Below are positions 45,501 to 57,657 of a stretch of 64,000 bases of DNA, one piece after another. The stretch comes from Bugulina stolonifera. Lineage: Eukaryota > Bryozoa > Gymnolaemata > Cheilostomatida > Bugulidae. Where the stretch lies: contig OW285189.1 in the NCBI GenBank assembly GCA_935421135.1, positions 7,089,072 to 7,153,071 on the forward strand. The letters run 5' to 3'. Within the stretch, counting starts at the first letter, position 1; each line of letters begins with the position of its first letter. The notes under the pieces are model-generated. The model did not search any database. It had not been told where the DNA came from and saw only the letters and a program-made list of their open reading frames with translations. Position numbers and translations under genes: made by a program.

Positions 45501-47827
45501 AATATTTAAAATGTTGTGCATTACAGTGGCTGTAACTGTGCTGTATTACACTACGGCCATGCTGGAGCCCCTAATGACCGAGCTATTCAAGATGGCGACA
45601 TGTGGTATGTTTATATATGGAAACCGTGACTGATTAACATTATTTGATCTATTGGATGGGTTGTTATAGGGAATATACATTAAACCCCCGTGCTCTGTTC
45701 TGTAACTAACTGCTAACACTGCTATGAGTGATCTTGGAATTTCAAATTGGTATATGATTGTCAGATTTATTTAAATACGTGTAACTAGTAACTGGCAAAT
45801 CTATTTGGTTAATCAAAACTATGAGTGCACAAATAGTCTTCCTATACCTCGATATTAAATCTCTCTGCAATCACGTCAAGACCATAATAGGCTGCTAGAA
45901 GTGTACTGTAGGGTTCATGTAATTATATAGAATATGCTGTAGGTATTACATCCATGTATTTCCTATATAATGCAAAATAATTGACTTTCTAGTCTGTTTG
46001 ATATGGGCGGAGAATACTACTGCTATGCCAGTGACATCACATGCTCTTTCCCAGCCAATGGGAAGTTTACAGACCAACAGAAGAAAATTTACAATGCAGT
46101 ACTGAAGTCTAGTCGTGCTGTGCTGGCTGCTTGTAAACCAGGTTAGTTCTGTTTTATGTACACGTATACTAGTTTATGTTTACTAGAGTAATACCACATC
46201 CCTTGTTATCTAGTATTATTGTATGGATGATAGTATTAGTCTAGAGTTATCTCCTCTCTTTAGGAGTCAACTATGCTGACATGCACAGACTGGCTGATCG
46301 AGTTCACTTGGAGGAGCTAGTTGCTATCGGTATTTTGCAAGGAGACATAAATGAGATGATGTCTGTTCGTCTGGGTGCTGTGTTTATGCCACATGGGTTA
46401 GGTCACATGATGGGGATAGACACTCATGATGTGGGCGGCTACCCAGAGGTACGTCTGTCCTACATTTTAGTGCCAACTCTGAACTCATTGGTTTTCATAC
46501 CAACAACTGGGAATCATCATTACTGTTTATGATACTTATAGGGTGTGTCTAGGATCCAAGAACCTGGTTTGAAGAGTTTGAGAACCACCCGCAATCTTCA
46601 GGCCCGGATGTGCCTGACTGTGGAACCTGGGATATACTTTATTGATGCTGTAAGTACTCGCTCACTACTACTCCGTTCTACAATTTATTGTAACAAGAGA
46701 TCATGTCATACACATATCTACCACTGATTTTTCTCCTGGACAGGCAACTTCTAATTAATGCATGTCATAAGATATTCTGTATGAATATTAAATATATATA
46801 ATACAATCGTAATGCCATAGACATTAACCTGTGTTTTGTGCTTTTTCATCTTAGCTAATTGATGCTGCACTTGCTGACCCTAAACACAGCAAGTTTATCA
46901 ACCAATCAGAATTGAGCAAGTACAGACGATTTGGAGGGGTGAGTAGTAACGGAGTGGGTATTGATATTTCATTATTCAGAGTGATTTATTATGCTTAATG
47001 CTGAACAGTCCTTTCAGTTAAAAGGTCTTTTACAACAAAGTACATGTACATGCAGATGTTGAGGTTTGGTTCTGTCTACATTGCCGAAAATGCACTTTTT
47101 ACAGTAATGTAAGAATTTATTCTCTAGATATACATGTATATACTCGACCTACTACCTAAAACCTGTACATTCATTAAGAGAAGGTCTACCACCACTGGGT
47201 TCCTCCTAATGCCAGGAACCTTTGAATACAGTACATGTACAATGTACATGTATATTGTATAATATTTTAGTGTGGTCTAGTGCCATTATCTCCCTCTGTC
47301 TTACTACAGCATGATACAATTTTCTTCCCATACTCATTAGTTTTCTGGCTCACTTGCCAGCAGACAAGTTTTATCTGGGAAATATAATATTATCAGTAAC
47401 ACCCATATAGGGAATAAGATTTTGGAATGTCTGAATTAGAATGTTTCATTTGCATGTCTTCCAATAATTCCGAATTACCACCAGGTGCAGTTTGACTTAT
47501 GGCCCAATCTGAATGTAGTTGGGCATACTTCTGGTGCACTTTATATACTGTATATTGTTATTATAAAACAATACTGCTGTCTGTTCTATATACAGTAATT
47601 AACAGTTACTATCTGTTGTGGTTTGGGGCAAAAGCAGACGTATTACTAAACGAAGAAAAGACAACTCTCATCATGCCTTCTAGGTGATGTAATTATGTTT
47701 CCATTTTTCTGTACTTGTTTAGGTAAGGATTGAAGATGACATCATCATCACAGAAGATGGAGTGGAATTGCTAACAAATGTCCCGAGGACTGTGAGTGAA
47801 ATCGAGGCTCATATGGCCTCTCAGTGA
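39588..47827 (+). CDS. PEPD: Prolidase (Xaa-Pro dipeptidase), paralogue B
   Basis: Exons: 39588-39604, 41875-42058, 42201-42328, 42463-42526, 42664-42708, 42809-42870, 43023-43067, 43252-43374, 45084-45152, 45527-45604, 45993-46141, 46264-46448, 46542-46649, 46855-46938, 47723-47827; 1446 nt, 481 aa, TGA stop. Human prolidase has 493 aa. The metal ligands are D275 (LFDMGG), D286 (SDITCSF), H369 (HGLGH), E411 (TVEPG) and E451 (RIED). The second-shell His365 and the HD of IDTHDVGG are kept, so this copy should be active. Exon 1 encodes only MAEGG plus two bases of the next codon and uses a normal GTAAAC donor. Exon sequences are about 97% identical to copy A (exon 2 by eye), and several introns are also highly alike, which indicates a fairly recent inverted duplication. 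Exon 8 ends at the first unit of a splice-donor minisatellite. Confidence 0.96.
39730..39862. repeat. Near-perfect 133-bp AT-rich palindrome
   Basis: Arms of about 60 bp (left TAGGAGAGAATAAATACATA, right its reverse complement TATGTATTTATTCTCTCCTA) meet around a short ATAATTATTAT centre. This is a long perfect hairpin or cruciform-forming site in intron 1 of PEPD copy B, close to the axis of the inverted gene pair. Confidence 0.95.
39858..39918. repeat. Second adjacent 61-bp palindrome
   Basis: AATATCATATTTATATTATT pairs with its reverse complement at 39899-39918 with about one mismatch; it abuts the larger palindrome. Confidence 0.9.
39919..41874. other. Rest of intron 1 of PEPD copy B
   Basis: AT-rich intron sequence with ACATGTACATGTACATGT words near 40540. 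No nested gene recognised. It differs from intron 1 of copy A apart from the segment near exon 2. Confidence 0.5.
43355..44613 (+). repeat. 36-bp minisatellite of a splice donor, copy B array (~35 units)
   Basis: Same unit and same position as in copy A: exon 8 end plus GTGAGTTAGTAGTATGTAC. About 35 units, a few of 33 bp (missing three bases). Most keep AG/GTGAGT or GG/GTGAGT; two read AGATGAGT and lose the GT. A higher-order repeat of about 288 bp is visible (43709-43852 resembles 43997-44140). Confidence 0.95.
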
Positions 47828-48310
47828 ATCAAATAGCATTGTGTCGGTTTGGTGCTATAAACATTGTATACATTCTACATTCAGCAACAAAGAGAATACA
47901 TTATAGTTTACTAGCATGAGATACAGCATTATTATTATATAATAAAATAGACCAATTTATGTAGAAATGCTATACCCAACTCAAACAGCAAAGAGTCATT
48001 TTATATCGGTTGTAAAACATTTTACCTCACCTATTAATTTAATAAGGTAATAAAAGAATTATCAAAACAGAAGTTAGTAGAATTAATAATGTTCATATCC
48101 TAAAATTATCATGTAACAGCCGAGCAAGCCTACCCACTACAATATAGTCCTAGTCTCTTATCCTGTTGGTTACCCTGACACTCCACTAATAGTGTTTGCC
48201 TAATAGATGATCCTTTCTAAAAAAAGGGAGCTTTGGGAAGTAGTCGCCAACAGAAGCCCCAGCATCAGTTATCAATCTAGTGAGCTAAGGCTAAGTGTAG
48301 GTCTGTAGAT
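47828..48310. other. Convergent intergenic region PEPD-B / DNAJA2
   Basis: 483 bp between the stop codons of two converging genes; contains both 3' UTRs. AATAAA occurs near 47940 (plus). Confidence 0.5.
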
Positions 48311-51300
48311 TTACTGCTGTCTACATTGCACTCCTGGTCCACCTTCTCCCATATCATCATCTTCATCCATGGCCCCAAAGCCATGGTGGGCCCCTCTACC
48401 ACTAGAATGCCCACTGTTACTAGGCTTATGGTAGGGGTGCAGTTCCACTTCCTCATGATCATCATTAGCCTCAAGTGCAGCGGGTCGGGCTGGTAGCAGT
48501 TTCTCCAGCATCTATTAATAGGATACACAGGCTAAAGGATAATATACTACCCGTACAATGTAAAATCAGTATGATGCATAACTTAGAAACACATGATTGC
48601 AGTGGCAGTACAAACACAAAACAAGATGGAAAATATTTGTGTTCAAACAACTCTCAAAATGTCAGGGTTGTCTGTTCAATGAATTACAAGTTGTCGTGGA
48701 AGACAACTCCAATATAGGCAATGGTTCACAGAGGAGAGGATATTACATGAGTACCATTTACATACAAATGTAATTTACAGGCATATACTGCAGTTATATT
48801 ACAGTTTGAATATCTCTACCAAGTGAAAGGAAATTTTGAACATTAGTCACCACAGGCCCCATATGGTACTCTTACATTCCATGGTTTTGAGTTCTGCAAG
48901 AAACTAGTTTAGGCTCTTGCTATGCAATTGAGGCAATAAAGAACTGCTTCAACACCTAAACACCATCGAGCCGATTAGAGAGAGAGGTAACCAACTAAGC
49001 AGTGACTTATAATAATATATTCCTACTTAACCACAAAAGGGTAGATCCTGTGTCACTAGATGGTATACTTACTTTCAGCTGATTTTCAGTGGCAAATCCA
49101 TCCTCTGGAAAATCTATGTGGAACTGTATGATGAGATCTCCCTTGTTGAAGGGGTTTCTGTATGTGGGCATCCCCTCTCCTGGCACCACCTTCCTGCATT
49201 CTGTATTATCAGATACACAGAGTTATCATACACACTGCACTACTATGTACTACACACACATAAGGGGTATTTACAATGCACATGTACATTGTAAATATGC
49301 ACTTTTCTTGGCTAAATGTTGATAGTTACAGTGACTGACTACTCCATACCACATGTAGATATGCACCTACTTAGCAAATTGTCAACATAAGAATGAGGTA
49401 AAGACCATGAAAGTGGTGATCATGAACACAAAAGGTCAACAGGGAATGCAACTATTCAGAAACTACAAGAGCATATTAGCACATAAGTAGTGCGTATTGA
49501 CAATTAGCTGTGATCCGATTATAGTGCATACTAAGTAAGGGTACATAGTACATAGACATACATACCTGGCTGTATGATTTTACCAGGGGGATATCTAATG
49601 AGAAGGTCTCTGTTATCCAGCTGTTTAAGAACAAACTCAAAGCCACACAGTGCCTCAGTCAGACCTATATTCCGGGTACAGTAGAGATCTGAACCTTTAC
49701 GGGTAAACACTGGATGGTCTTCCATCTTCAGTACGATTATCACATCACCGGGTTCTATACCAGGCTGAAGATAGACAGTATATAACCAATCAGAGAGAGA
49801 GATTAAGTTAATACCGATTCCATAAAAAAACAATCAGAGAAGATATATAAATTTCACATACAGTAAATCAGAGAGAGGTTAAGTATGCCAGTCTACTATA
49901 AAACCAATTAGAGAAGGGCTAAGATATGCCAGTATAATATACGACCAATTAGAGAGAGGCAAAGATATGCAGGTCTAATATACGACCAATGAGAGAAGGC
50001 TCTACGTACCGATTGGTCAGCTTCTCCTCTCAATGTTATCTTCTGGCCATCAACCATCCCCTTGTCAACATGGACTTCAAAAACTTTACTTTCTTTCAGA
50101 GTTTTCTTGCCCTTGCAAGAGCTGCACCTGTCTGACTCTGGTATTGATTCACCTATATATCAGTATATAAGGAGCGCATTACAATGCATAATACATGCGT
50201 AAAAACATGGGTGTTCACAAACGTCACTACTGTACACATCCCACCTAGTCCTAGTGGTATACAAATATTTGCATATATCTACATTCTAGAATAGTAATGT
50301 ATTTACTTTATTCCCGTACAGAAATGAGATCATACCTTGTCCATCACAGCTCCTACACATGACCTGCATCTGCTGTACCATTCCTGGAGCCAGCTGTTTC
50401 ATCAGCACTGTCACACCTCTACCTCTACACACTGAGCACACACCTGTTTTACCGCTCTTACTGCCCTTACTACAGGAACATGATATAATATGTGTTATCA
50501 TGCTTACATCCTACACAGTATCACATGAATATACATGACGTGCTAAACTACACTACACACTTAGAAGTACATACTATGTACAGATAAATAACCTATACAG
50601 CTACATGTACTTACCCATTACAGGTATTGCAAACAACAGTCTTGCTGAGTTTGAGTTTAGATGTTTTTCCATTATACAAATCATCTAGTGTAACCCTGCA
50701 ATGAGTGAAATATACAGTGCAATTTCTAGTAGGAATGCAGTCATTCATATACAATACTGTAGTATATACCCAGTGAACCCACAATAAACCTCTAACATTA
50801 TATAGCTGCAGGGTTTGAGTCTAATCTAGGAAGTGCGAGGAATATCACGGCACCAGTAGGCAACTAATTTTAGCTGAGATTATCCATCAGATGAAAACCA
50901 GGCCAATCAGCACATGTATATAGTGTGTATACTAATACTACACAATATAATATAGATAACCATTGATATCGTATAGGGCACAGGCTATACAAACACAATA
51001 AATGTGTAAATTTCTTGAGTTGTCTCCTCGTGGGACATATTATCTCTTGCTATAATACAGCTGAGTTTGGAGTTTTGAACAAACTGTGGTAATTACTTTA
51101 CCTGCAGGTGGGCATACTGCATTTACATGAGAGTCAGTCCCAGTTTTATACTGTATGTAAATGTGGTTTAATTCTGAGTTAACATAGTACAGCTTAGCCA
51201 AGCTTACTTCTAATTTTGGAACTTAGCAAAGTTTGCATTGACCAAATTCACTAAAAAAATTGATTACAAGATGATCCAGTATTAGCAGAGTGCAAAACAT

Positions 51301-52159
51301 ACGCAAAAAATTCTGGCATTACTTACAGCAGGCCCTATATCTAACAGCACAGCTCATCTTTAAACAGTGCAGATGTGTGAAACACCCAAGTGCCACCTCA
51401 AAGGGTAAATGTGTGAAACATACAAGTATTACCTTAAAGGATGTAAAACATCTTGACCTCTGCTTGGACCACGTCTTCCCCCTCTACCACCACCAAACAT
51501 GCCGCCAAACAGTCCTCCGAACATATCACCAAATGGGTCAAAGTCCGCTGAAAGTAGAAGAGTGAGCATATTTTACTATTTCTATATCTCATATAACTCA
51601 GTAGATAAGCTGGTTTAACCTTTTACTCAAAGTAAACTTACCATGACTTCCCCTACCCTCCTGTAAACCTTCCAGACCGTATCTATCATAGCTCTCCCTC
51701 CGATCTGGGTCTGAAAGGACCTCATAAGCAAAGCTTATCTCCTTAAATTTCTCTCCATGATCTGGGTTCTTGTCCGGGTGATATTTCTTGGCCAATTTTC
51801 TGTATACCTAAAAAAGTAACGTCACAATGATAGCTAAAAATCTAACCGTTATATGCCATGAATCAGAAATCCAAATTTTGTAGATCTAAATAAGGACACA
51901 AAAAGATGCTGGTTGTTGTTACCATAGACGGTGAGAAACACAGAACACAGTCTATTAAGGAATTAGAAGTTCCACAGCATCAGAGTCGCAGTGTGAACAC
52001 AACAGCTTGTATGCAGCCATGCAGCGACTGCTTGGAGATACACAGGCACACATTTAGTTACACAACAGCTAATAGGAGATACATAAACACCTGTTTGAGT
52101 TCATCTGGTGACGCATTGCTATTCACTCCTAGTAAATCATAAAGCTTTGTATCTGGCAT
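48311..52159 (-). CDS. DNAJA2: DnaJ homologue subfamily A, DNAJA2-like (type I Hsp40)
   Basis: Hsp70 co-chaperone. Exons (minus): 52159-52091, 51807-51642, 51547-51433, 50695-50615, 50469-50336, 50152-50010, 49764-49566, 49200-49073, 48511-48311; 1236 nt, 411 aa (human DNAJA2 has 412), all phases match. J domain at residues 1-68 with HPD at 33-35; a Gly/Phe-rich linker ([12 protein letters not shown]) follows; four zinc motifs [24 protein letters not shown] and CSSCKGKK lie at 139-204; then the two C-terminal substrate-binding beta domains ([26 protein letters not shown]). The protein ends GVQCRQQ, a CaaX box expected to be farnesylated as in animal DNAJA1/2. KLYDLLGV and the exact zinc spacing favour DNAJA2 over DNAJA1. 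No breaks. Confidence 0.97.
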
Positions 52160-53677
52160 GATGGTAGCAACTTTTCTACGTCAGTCAATTGGCTCTGGAG
52201 ACACAAGAGAGATATATTACATTGTACAGCAAGAAGTCAGAAGAAGTATTTCAACAAAATTTATCAATCCTACATGTATTCAATGGTACTCTGATGATTT
52301 TATATTTAAAATTGCTCAGGTTATAGTCACAGGAGGATCAGAAAATCACTTTCCCAAAATATGTGAGAGTAGCAAAAACACAGAGAGCTAACTATCTTTG
52401 TGGATGATCAAGCATTTGCTTATCTCATTCAAACTCACCAGTTTATCACTAATTTATACAGCATAACTATTGAGCAATCCTTCAAACTTCCCTTTACAGA
52501 GGGAATTATATTTTTATCCTGGTGATTTTTAGATCAAATCAACCTTGGTTAGTTAGGAGTTTGGGGGTTTGGGGATGGAACCACATAATTTGTTGTTCAT
52601 ACATGCTTCCAGATTTTTAGATGTAATCCAGAAAGTTGAACAAGGACTAAATGACTGTATGAAATTTTAGTGAAACACAAATCGATTTTTCTGCCAACTA
52701 TTCTCCAAATCCTTCACCATATGTGTCACACTCCCTTTGATGCTGGATAAATTCTATAGGTCTAGTGAGCCGAGTACATGGTCTCTGAGCAAGTTTAGAT
52801 TCTAGTAACTTTGTATGAGGGTCTCGGGTAATAGGCCTACTTCAAGATTGTCCAAACAACAGTTGTAGAGCGCTTTACACCAACGACGTTTTTTTCCACA
52901 GCAAACATAGTGTCCTCACAGCCTTGATAGTTACATCCAAATACTTTATACTCTTCTCACATAACCAGGCAGAGTGGTCAAGACAAGACTAAGTACACTC
53001 ACTATAATTCTGATGAATTCCTTTCCCTTTCTAACAACATAGCACAATCTAGATCACGGTCATTCCAAATGGATAATCCTATCATAAATAATAATGATTA
53101 TAACTATAATAAAATTTGATGTAAGTAAAGCTGAGGAAGCTCATTTTTAAAAATTCTATTATTCTGCGATATGTTACTTCTGGTGTGTGGTGAGCTCCTC
53201 GAACCAGCCAGTATATAAACTTAAAAAATAACAAAATATGAAAATCGAAACAAAACTGTATAAAATTTTCATTCTTACCACAATGAATTTAGGACACTCT
53301 AACTCCACCATAATGGTACAAAAATAGAGGGCCTCGTATGTTTAAGATAGGGGAAAAACACTAGTTGTACAGTTTTCCAGCACTTTTCTGTTTTCAATTT
53401 TCAGATTGGGATTGTAGAGGTACTATCATTAGATCTTGTATGGACCTCGGGAAAAAAACTGTCATGATATATATGAGATGCAGCATAGATTGAGGTAGGT
53501 TTCCCTATTTTTGCAGCTCTTGTCAGTACAGAGGTTTGAATTGGCTGTTGATGACATCACTGTTATGCAGAGGATAGGGCTTCATGTTTGTCTTTCTCCT
53601 ATTTTTTAATGTTTGTAGTCCAAAATCAGTACGTCCTTTTGAGATGCCATGCCTTCCTTTGATGTTCTTTAAAAATC
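52160..53677. other. Upstream of DNAJA2; no gene recognised
   Basis: Contains the DNAJA2 promoter by position. Short open frames on both strands show no family features. Confidence 0.4.
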
Positions 53678-54470
53678 TCATGACTTAGTTTGTACATGTT
53701 CCACCTTATTGCTTGTAGTAGTTTCTGCTGGGTCCCACAGAACATCAGCATACTCATGAATAGGATGGCGGAGGCTTCTGTATGCTACTGGTTTTGCGTG
53801 TTTGGGAGCATCGTGGCGGGTATATTTAATACATCCCAATGTCTTATTCGCAGTGTAGACTTTATTTGATATACATGTATGTTTGTTGAACTTCAGGGTT
53901 GACTGTATTACTACACCAAGATATTTTGTCTCCATCAACACAGACTAGTGGCTGATCACCTACTGAGTAGGATGGAGGGGACCTGCTTTTCATATTAAAC
54001 ACTGAAACTTCACGTTTTGTAGTGTTAAAGAGCATTTTATCTGTGGTGGACCAGTAATATAGGGAGTTAATGCTCTTCTCAGTCTTTATCATCTCTTTCA
54101 CTACTAACAATGTTATACAGAAGATTATCATCAGCGTAGAGGTTAACATTGCAGATGACACAGCCAGTCAAATCGCTGATATAGACAAGAAATAATGTGG
54201 GTCCCAGTACAGTCGCCTGGGGAACACCAGATATTACATCGAACTGTGTGGACTCAGCATCCTTTACAGCCACCCAGTGGCTCCGATTAGATAGAAAGTC
54301 ATGGATCCAGTTAGCGATGTGCGTTATGTTTCTCACATTCTTCATAAGCAGTTTGTGGGGTACCTTGTAAACTGTTGAAAAGCTACCTGCTGCCTTTACA
54401 AGATCGTGATATGTTGCACAGAGTCGTGTTTGACAGGACAATCCTCTTCTAAAGCCATGTAGCCTGTTGT
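53678..54470 (-). pseudogene. Non-LTR retrotransposon (LINE) reverse transcriptase fragment, frameshifted
   Basis: Reads from HGFRRGLSC (about 54465) through SGVPQATVLGPTLFLVYISD to the catalytic box LYADD (54127-54141). It then continues in two other frames, with KYLGVVIQSTLKFNKH and YADVLWDP typical of the LINE thumb and connection region, to a stop at 53678. The order of motifs is that of CR1/L2/Jockey-like elements. At least two frameshifts are needed and both ends are missing, so it is a dead 5'- and 3'-truncated copy. Confidence 0.88.
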
Positions 54471-55138
54471 GTCAAGGGTAGCGGCCATACAATGTAGTAC
54501 TATAGGCCTATTAATATGTTCCATCATTTTGCATGGAATAGACTAGGCCTACTAGTGAATGAGATACCTGTATAAGGCCCCTATTATATTTAATATAGAG
54601 AGTTAACATGAGGCCCATTCTCTATAGTTCACATTTAGGCCTATATATTATATAGTCGCATCATATAATCTAATAATTATCATAAGATGACAATTTAAAC
54701 TACTGAAGCGATAATAAACCAATGTTAATGAAGTGTAAATGTAGGCCTATGTTGTTTATTGTTATTCATAATGTCAAATAATGATTATATATAACTATTA
54801 ATTATTTTATATCATTATTATGAAGTGTGGATTGATCTATCACCATAACAGTTTTATCACTAATTATTTATAGCAATTATTCAACATAAAATAATAGTTA
54901 AGTTTAAGTTACAGAAAAGAATTGAGTAGTTTTAAACTTAGTTACTGTTTCTGTTACTCAGTGGAGTAGCAGTGGACGTGTGGTAGTAGGGCCTACCTCA
55001 GATTTACCTCAGATGAGGTAGGACTCCGCTAGCAATTTCATGTAAATCTATAAGAGAGCCTCTTGTTTTAACCATTTTTGGACTAGGGGGTTTGAAATTT
55101 TTACAGTATATCACTGTTTAGGATTGGAGGTCGGTTTC
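54471..55138. other. AT-rich sequence between LINE remnants
   Basis: No gene or element boundary recognised. Confidence 0.4.
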
Positions 55139-55500
55139 TCATATTCCTATTGTCTCACGAAATGTTCGTGGCAGGAAACTAGAGTGGTAAATATATTTTT
55201 TGGCTGATATTGAGGTTGGCTCTCCTCCGGGAACTGCTCTAATGGTTATTGTTACCATCTTTCTGTCACCCACAATATCATCATTTGCTCTGGATAGAGT
55301 GGAATGTTGTTCTTCATTCTGAAGAACCCTAGTCAGTAGACACAGGCGATGGTTTTTTCTTCTATTTTCCAGGGTCCGGATCACTAACTGATCTTTCACC
55401 TCTGATACACTGTCCGCTCCCTTAGGTTAGCTATAAACCGTATGGCACTGTTCTGGATGAGTTCTATATCATGGATCTTGTCCTTAGTTGAAGGGTCACA
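55139..55500 (-). pseudogene. LINE C-terminal tail fragment, frameshifted
   Basis: IQNSAIRFIANLRERTVYQ followed, after a frame change, by TLENRRKNHRLCLLTRVL is the conserved tail of CR1/L2/Jockey-type LINE polyproteins. It lies on the same strand as the reverse-transcriptase fragment but upstream of it, so it comes from a different insertion or a rearranged copy. The last open frame ends at 55139. Confidence 0.75.
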
Positions 55501-56510
55501 TACTTTACTACATCTGCATTTATATCTAACAATAATGAATGTAATCTAATAAAATAATTAAATACAAGGAGTTAGAACTTGCTAGAGTACTAACTCTTTG
55601 CGTTTGATAAATTTCAATAGATTATTCGATGGAGCCTAAACGTCAAAGCGAAACTTCCTCTAAAAGATGGACTCCATTCTTTCATTCGCGTCCCACTCAC
55701 ATAATAATCACGATTAAGAAAGACACAAAGATGTCTTATTGGCCTATTGGATATAACAATAGCAAGAAATTAACGCTTGGGTGTTATAATTGAGAGGTCA
55801 TTTAGAAATAGTGCAGTAGTTTACGCAGAACTGGTATCAGCTATCGTTTATACGCTGAATAAAAATATACCTGCGATGTTTGTTGTACCGGAGCTCTTTA
55901 ATGATGGAGGTCACAATGATAAACAACTTCCCCAACATTTAAACCTTACAATTGCTAGTACTAGTTTTATTTCAGCAAATCGAAATGTTAGGTTTTATCT
56001 TTGCTGTTAGTTATGTTCATGAATTTACTGTGCAAACTCCCTGATGATTAACCCAGATTCTATCTACTAGCTCTAGTCAAGTGCGAGTTCCAAGAGCTAG
56101 TATAATCAGTATTACAATAACGATACAATAAAACAGTAGTCAAGTGATGGTCATAGACATAGAGCATAGTGGATCATACATCATTGACCTACATGTAATT
56201 CTAGTGATGGTCATAGAGCATAATCATAGTGGATCATTGACCTACATGTACAGTAATTCCATTCTACCTACTTCAACTGAATTAGTATTTTAATTTTGTA
56301 ATAAGTTTAACTAAAAGTAATAATGTAGACCTACGTTAGAAGTAAAATGAAGGTAAATAATTATACTATCAAAGTGATTTTATACTGAACTTCCAAGTGC
56401 AGGCGACAAATTAAATATCTAGTGTGTTGCAAACAAAGTAGCAGCAATGAATTATATCGGAAGATGATTAGTACTATACTAATACACTACGGTGTAGTGC
56501 TTACACTCAC
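55501..56510. other. Unassigned sequence
   Basis: No recognised coding exon. A short direct duplication of GTGATGGTCATAGA...AGCATA(G) with GTGGATCATA occurs near 56145-56250. Confidence 0.4.
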
Positions 56511-56607
56511 TTATACAAAAGCAAACTGGGCCACCAGATGCAGTTGGATAACACCTATTATGGAGCTGCAGTAAGACAAGCATGCTCACGACCAAGATGG
56601 ATGCCAT
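56511..56607 (-). CDS. Possible first exon encoding a signal peptide
   Basis: ATG at 56607 starts MASILVVSMLVLLQLHN, a convincing secretory leader, then Cys-containing sequence up to a GTGAGT donor at 56505-56510. No downstream exon was identified on the minus strand, so this is only a candidate for a small secreted protein. Confidence 0.35.
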
Positions 56608-57619
56608 GTTAGTTGACCAGACTGATGTCTAATTTGCATAGTATGATTCCCAACTAAACTAAGATGTTGATCCTATTTGTCAGTGATAGTGGCCTGCAGC
56701 TACCTAATCATGTGATCTCACTAGATTTGCGTCTTAGCACTATTGCGGTGTCCAATGTAAATCAGAAGTTTAGTATTCACACCCTGATTGGTGCTGTTAC
56801 GCTCTTTACATAGCCTTTCCTTAGAAATTCTACCTACTGGTTATCAAAAGTAATCAAAATTGTGAAAGGTACCATGCATCGTCTTATTCTCGCTGGGGTA
56901 ATCTAAAACTCTACAGAATTCACTGAAGTGCAGATGAACTGATAGTGCAGAATCATCCATCATCATGCAGAAGACATCAGAGTTATAGCCAAATTGCAAA
57001 CAAAAGAGGGGTGAAATTAGTTTAAACCAAGACCTACTCTTTTAAGCAGGAAAGCATTTAATGGAATCACTAGATCGACTTGCGAAAATGATAGCAAAGC
57101 CATATCTAGTGTCTCTGACGATGGACATAGTAGAAGAACATCTACTCAAAGCTCGTGATTGTGCACAGAATATGCAGGCTAAATGAGAGAACTATTACAT
57201 GAATAGCAAAATAAATATGACTAGGAAGAAAAGCATCGCTGAGTTAAGCGGAAGTATAATTGAGCCCCTATGTTTTAGTGTGGTGTGAACAAATTGGATT
57301 AATTCGCCAGATATTGCATTAACCCAAGTGTTACAGTAAAGCTGTACACTTCTTTATTATTAAAATGAGGCAAAATTTCGAAATAATGTGACCTAACTAA
57401 ACTAGGATTCACTAGAGTTAAAAAATGTAGCTGCTCTAGAAGCAACAATCAGATAATCTCATATAATATAACCACATAGGTTTGTCCACTCAAACCAATG
57501 AAATAAAAATTATGATTAAAAGCTTGTCATATGTAATTTTATCGCTGTATATAAATGTTATTAATTAGTTAGTTATATTATAATATAATTATTATTCTAC
57601 TTAACCACAGTTTGCTGTA
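56608..57619. other. Unassigned sequence
   Basis: Nothing recognised. Confidence 0.35.
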
Positions 57620-57657
57620 ATGAATGCTCACGAGTTGATCAGCAGCCAAGTGCTAAG
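57620..57657 (+). CDS. Possible plus-strand first exon
   Basis: ATG opens MNAHELISSQVL and reaches a strong AAG/GTAAGT donor after 38 nt. No second exon could be traced downstream, so it may be chance. Confidence 0.25.
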
